64,000 nucleotides of DNA from Chrysomallon squamiferum (taxonomy: Eukaryota > Mollusca > Gastropoda > Neomphalida > Peltospiridae). Below, piece after piece: positions 63,030 to 64,000 of the stretch. How positions within the stretch are numbered: position 1 is the first letter of the stretch; each line of letters opens with the position of its first letter. The stretch lies in contig CM022672.1 in the NCBI GenBank assembly GCA_012295275.1, positions 17,215,894-17,279,893 of the forward strand. The letters are read 5' to 3'. The notes under the pieces were generated by a model, which worked only from the letters and a program-made list of their open reading frames with translations, searched no databases and was not told where the DNA came from. A program made the position numbers and the translations under genes.

Positions 63030-64000
63030 TAAAATTGTTATTTAAACTGTTATTTTATTATGAATATTTAAATTCTTCTATTAATTTTTGTATTTATTAT
63101 TTTCAGCTGATGAAAACACTGGATGCTCCTAGCCAGGATATTAGGGAATCTCAGAAACAGTGTATCCTTCATTATACCAGCTTTTTGATATCTAGTTTCT
63201 TTATCTTATTTAAAAAATGTTTTTTAATTTTTATTGAGTTTCAGAGGATCACAATTATCATCATTATCATCATCATTCTTATTATTATTATCATCATGAC
63301 ACAATTCTTTAATAACTTGATATTATTTTTTGTTATTAAAATAAAAATAATATCTAGAATGAAAGCATTGAACTAAAATAACTTTGGTTGATAAGAAAAA
63401 AATGGTTTACATCTTATTATTTACTTTTTTTTACATTAGGTCTAAATAAATAATTTTAAGAAAATATTTTCTTTAATGGTGGCAGATTTACAAATAAATG
63501 CTGTTAGTCCAGTGATGGAGCTGAAGCCATGTTTTTGTAACAAGCCAATCACAGAACAGATACTGAAGTAAGTATACTCATTTTTAATTTATGAGAAACT
63601 TACATTGATAAAATAATTCAGTGTCCTTGCACTAATACATAAAAAAAGAAAAAAAATGATATTAATAATAATACAAACATATTTATAAAAATAAAATGAA
63701 ATGTGTTTAAAAAATAAAGGATGTTAACTAGAGTATTTTTGTTGTGTTACAGATATTACAGAGTCAACGAAGTTCAGAAGTTTACCTATTCAAGACGTAC
63801 AGAGGAGAGCACTGATGTATCGGTTAGTATTTGTTTTTATCTACTTTCTAACTCTTTTTTTTTTTTTTTTTTTTGCAGTTATAAACTGATACCCTTAATA
63901 AAAGGTAAAAATCTACCTCATAATATATGACATATAATGTTGATAAATTTTAAAAAAAGCACAAACTATCCAAAATAATAATAAATATAATGATAAAATA
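29313..64000 (+). CDS. Dedicator of cytokinesis, DOCK-A (DOCK1/2/5, Mbc/CED-5) Rac GEF; partial, runs off the right edge
   Basis: An atypical guanine-nucleotide exchange factor that, with ELMO, activates Rac at the plasma membrane for migration, phagocytosis and cell fusion. I traced 45 constitutive coding exons (listed in the four segment entries), about 1458 codons: SH3 (about 13-70), DHR-1 (about 416-600), a helical middle, and DHR-2 from about 1150 to the last exon here (63753-63822). The order and sequence match DOCK1 from the N-terminus onward. The SH3 separates it from DOCK-C/D, and the sequence is nearer DOCK1/2/5 than DOCK3/4. The later DHR-2 lobes with the catalytic loop, and any proline-rich tail, lie outside the window. 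One junction (exons 24-25) does not keep frame. Whether one DOCK-A gene serves for DOCK1, 2 and 5 in this animal is likely but unproven. Confidence 0.93.
36171..36245 (-). mobile_element. tRNA-like fragment, probably a tRNA-derived SINE remnant
   Basis: Read on the minus strand, TTAGCTCAGCTATTAG resembles a Pol III A box and, about 20 bp on, GGGTTCAAATCC is a near-perfect B box. A-to-B spacing is shorter than in a real tRNA and no anticodon arm or acceptor stem pairs, so a SINE relic is likelier than a tRNA gene. It lies in a DOCK intron. Ends are not defined. Confidence 0.45.
37139..37263. repeat. (ATT)n-(ACT)n compound microsatellite abutting a DOCK exon
   Basis: ATT and ATC units pass into about 27 ACT/CTA units, ending about 10 bp before the exon acceptor at 37272-37273. 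The usual pyrimidine tract is replaced by the repeat. Confidence 0.9.
40403..40423 (+). other. Candidate 21-nt microexon in the DOCK DHR-1 domain
   Basis: Flanked by a good acceptor (TTGTTTTCACAG) and a donor (GTAACC), phase 1 at both ends, matching the phase-1 intron it lies in. Inclusion inserts seven residues, AERINFT, after about residue 516 without breaking frame. Nothing else in this intron explains the sequence. No transcript evidence is available to me. Confidence 0.5.
40706..40752. repeat. (TA)n microsatellite between the two DOCK microexon candidates
   Basis: About 23 TA units followed by an (AC)n stretch near 40762-40792. Both lie between the 21-nt and 24-nt microexon candidates. 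Confidence 0.85.
41028..41051 (+). other. Candidate 24-nt microexon in the DOCK DHR-1 domain
   Basis: Acceptor TTTTGCAG and donor GTAAAA, again phase 1 to phase 1. It would add eight basic residues, VRCRKSYE, alone or following the 21-nt candidate. Two successive compatible microexons in one intron is the pattern of regulated cassette microexons. Inference from splice sites and phase only. Confidence 0.5.
41304..43240. repeat. Diverged intra-intron duplications
   Basis: One unit at about 41304-41560 reappears, diverged, at about 42717-42965 (shared blocks include CAGCAAATATA/TTAGCAAATATA, GTGAAATTATAA and AAATCAACAACAAACAAA). Sequence at about 42545-42715 reappears at about 43030-43235 (TTGTTGGTTSTGCTTGAAA, then CTGATTTGCAYATAATTAT). 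The arrangement looks like two rounds of local duplication or an old unnamed repeat family. Boundaries are approximate. Confidence 0.65.
42205..42236. repeat. (TA)n microsatellite
   Basis: About 15 TA units within the DOCK DHR-1 intron. Confidence 0.8.
43821..43862. repeat. (TA)n/(TGTA)n microsatellite
   Basis: A palindromic TA-rich run in the intron between DOCK exons 20 and 21. Confidence 0.8.
43999..48271 (+). other. DOCK segment 3: helical middle, first half (exons 21-29)
   Basis: Exons 43999-44105, 44465-44554, 44750-44847, 45250-45401, 45750-45858, 46208-46278, 46693-46799, 47314-47441, 48176-48271. Conserved stretches are [48 protein letters not shown] and [17 protein letters not shown]. 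Armadillo-like helices here connect the lipid-binding and GEF domains in DOCK structures. The 45401/45750 junction is out of frame by one base (see findings). Other phases join. Confidence 0.85.
47382..47614 (+). repeat. 116-bp tandem duplication of half an exon plus intron
   Basis: Unit 47382-47497 holds the last 20 codons of DOCK exon 28, its GTAAGT donor and 56 bp of intron. A diverged copy follows at 47498-47614. The copy keeps most codons but its donor has become AATCTAAG and the frame then stops at TAA, so it cannot replace the exon. It shows a recent local duplication that left a fossil half-exon. Confidence 0.9.
51889..52044 (-). CDS. Unidentified antisense terminal exon candidate in a DOCK intron
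   Basis: On the minus strand a branch-like CTGACTAAC directly precedes an AG acceptor (52046-52045). An open frame of 51 codons follows, starting [18 protein letters not shown], containing [16 protein letters not shown] and [11 protein letters not shown], and ending at TAG (51891-51889). Codon use and composition look protein-like and the interval is less AT-rich than its surroundings. I do not recognise the family. The + strand of the same interval also shows an acceptor, 12 open codons and a GTAAGA donor (51926-51961), so the true strand is uncertain. Confidence 0.35.
   Translation of the reverse strand: MDDSDHDAMFLIWKEMSMNKQSNMLFSYMQWESFTVNVTELKQYLAVSEPS
52500..52644 (-). other. Second antisense exon-like block in the same DOCK intron
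   Basis: A minus-strand acceptor (CTAACACAG) at 52646-52645 is followed by about 47 open codons reading [18 protein letters not shown], then [18 protein letters not shown] donor is not clear (GTTTAT or GTTAAT are possible). It lies 0.5 kb upstream, in minus-strand order, of the terminal-exon candidate at 51889-52044, and could belong to the same nested gene or pseudogene. The + strand is open here too, with an acceptor at 52515-52516 or so. The family is unknown. Confidence 0.3.
52965..53010. repeat. (TTTA)n microsatellite
   Basis: About 11 TTTA units, one interrupted by TGTA, in the 8.2-kb DOCK intron. Confidence 0.85.
53122..53172 (+). other. Candidate 51-nt cassette exon of DOCK
   Basis: Acceptor TCCTGTCAACAG and donor GTAAGT flank 17 open codons, [17 protein letters not shown]. 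Phase 0 at both ends matches the phase-0 host intron, so inclusion would insert 17 residues between the exons ending at 48271 and starting at 56433. It is markedly less AT-rich than the surrounding intron. Confidence 0.45.
53255..54290. repeat. Degenerate TTAATTGTTGAATATCCTGATAG-type minisatellite
   Basis: About 1 kb built from diverged copies of a roughly 25-40-bp unit containing TTAATTGTTGAA, then YATYNTGATAGTTGAA. It is cleanest between about 53740 and 54265. Unit length varies, with partial units (repeated AGTTGAATATCCT) near 54180-54250. No coding sequence. Confidence 0.85.
55150..55213. repeat. Poly(A) run followed by (TTTA)n
   Basis: Roughly 27 A then about eight TTTA units. The A-run next to a simple repeat could be the tail of an old retroposon, but no body is recognisable upstream. 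Confidence 0.8.
56433..58737 (+). other. DOCK segment 4a: helical middle, second half (exons 30-35)
   Basis: Exons 56433-56626, 57093-57165, 57631-57731, 57885-57943, 58328-58399, 58637-58737, all joining in phase. Conserved stretches are [20 protein letters not shown], the [20 protein letters not shown] run and [20 protein letters not shown] followed by [15 protein letters not shown], which match the corresponding human DOCK1 run closely. Confidence 0.9.
59112..59142 (+). repeat. (TTTA)n tract forming a DOCK splice acceptor
   Basis: About seven TTTA units run straight into TTTAG, the acceptor of the exon starting at 59143. The microsatellite itself is the pyrimidine-rich tract and supplies the AG by one A-to-G change in its last unit. 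Confidence 0.85.
61017..61078. repeat. Two-copy 27-bp tandem repeat
   Basis: The 27-bp unit, which begins TTAAACTTTTGAAATATTTC, is present twice in tandem with the start of a third copy, in a DOCK intron. Confidence 0.9.
61672..61735. repeat. (ATT)n microsatellite just after a DOCK exon
   Basis: About 20 ATT/ACT units beginning some 20 bp after the donor at 61654. Open frames across it encode only poly-Tyr or poly-Leu. Confidence 0.85.
62971..63030. repeat. (ATT)n microsatellite
   Basis: About 19 ATT units in a DHR-2 intron of DOCK. Confidence 0.9.

Larger units (their letters stand above)
59143..63822 (+). other. DOCK segment 4b: start of the DHR-2 (GEF) domain (exons 36-45)
   Basis: Exons 59143-59228, 59575-59731, 60598-60729, 61234-61353, 61564-61653, 62077-62181, 62655-62741, 63107-63161, 63486-63567, 63753-63822, all in phase. 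Landmarks are [77 protein letters not shown] and [15 protein letters not shown]. This covers the dimerising lobe A and part of the next lobe. The nucleotide-sensor loop is downstream, outside the window. Confidence 0.9.

Noticed and set aside
1-64000. Search for tRNA, rRNA, CRISPR, prokaryotic operon or intact transposon signals
   Set aside because: None seen; the window is intron-rich animal DNA, and no intact transposase or reverse-transcriptase frame is present.

Overview
The window is animal nuclear DNA: AT-rich, intron-rich, with U2-type GT-AG introns and dense microsatellites. The genes are a mitochondrial-type GPAT, CFAP206, a Tret1/GLUT-like sugar carrier and a DOCK-A family Rac activator, with no operons and no bacterial-style signals. 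Long AT-rich introns and numerous (TA)n, (ATT)n, (TTTA)n and (ACT)n tracts fit a lophotrochozoan such as a mollusc, and a coleoid cephalopod is plausible. That taxon guess is inference. I rebuilt the gene models exon by exon by hand from splice sites, reading phase and remembered family sequence; no database search was run.

Layout. (1) 1069-11340, + strand: glycerol-3-phosphate acyltransferase (GPAM/GPAT1 type), 20 coding exons and about 813 codons, with one apparent single-base loss in exon 16 and one GC-AG intron. (2) 14187-16068, - strand: a small three-exon gene for a 210-residue protein with an N-myristoylation-like start and a neuralized-like (NHR) beta domain; its 3' end faces that of GPAM. 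(3) 17826-19217, + strand: an intronless 463-residue MFS sugar transporter. (4) 21589-28604, - strand: CFAP206, 16 coding exons and 624 residues, a ciliary axoneme protein. (5) 29313 to beyond the window end, + strand: a DOCK1/2/5-type guanine-nucleotide exchange factor. Here I trace 45 constitutive coding exons through SH3, DHR-1, the helical middle and the first part of DHR-2. The gene runs off the right edge.

CFAP206 and DOCK are head-to-head, with 708 bp between start codons. That interval carries an RFX-type X-box, a TCACGTGA E-box and an NRF1-like site.

The least expected content lies in the DOCK introns. Two successive in-phase microexon candidates (21 and 24 nt) could lengthen a DHR-1 loop. 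A 51-nt in-phase cassette candidate sits in the 8.2-kb intron, with weaker ones nearby. A 116-bp tandem duplication copies the 3' half of one exon with its donor destroyed. Antisense exon-like sequence may mark a nested gene. Other notes are a degenerate minisatellite of about 1 kb, a tRNA-like (SINE-like) fragment and an exon junction whose reading frame does not join. The genes share no obvious pathway and look like ordinary neighbours.
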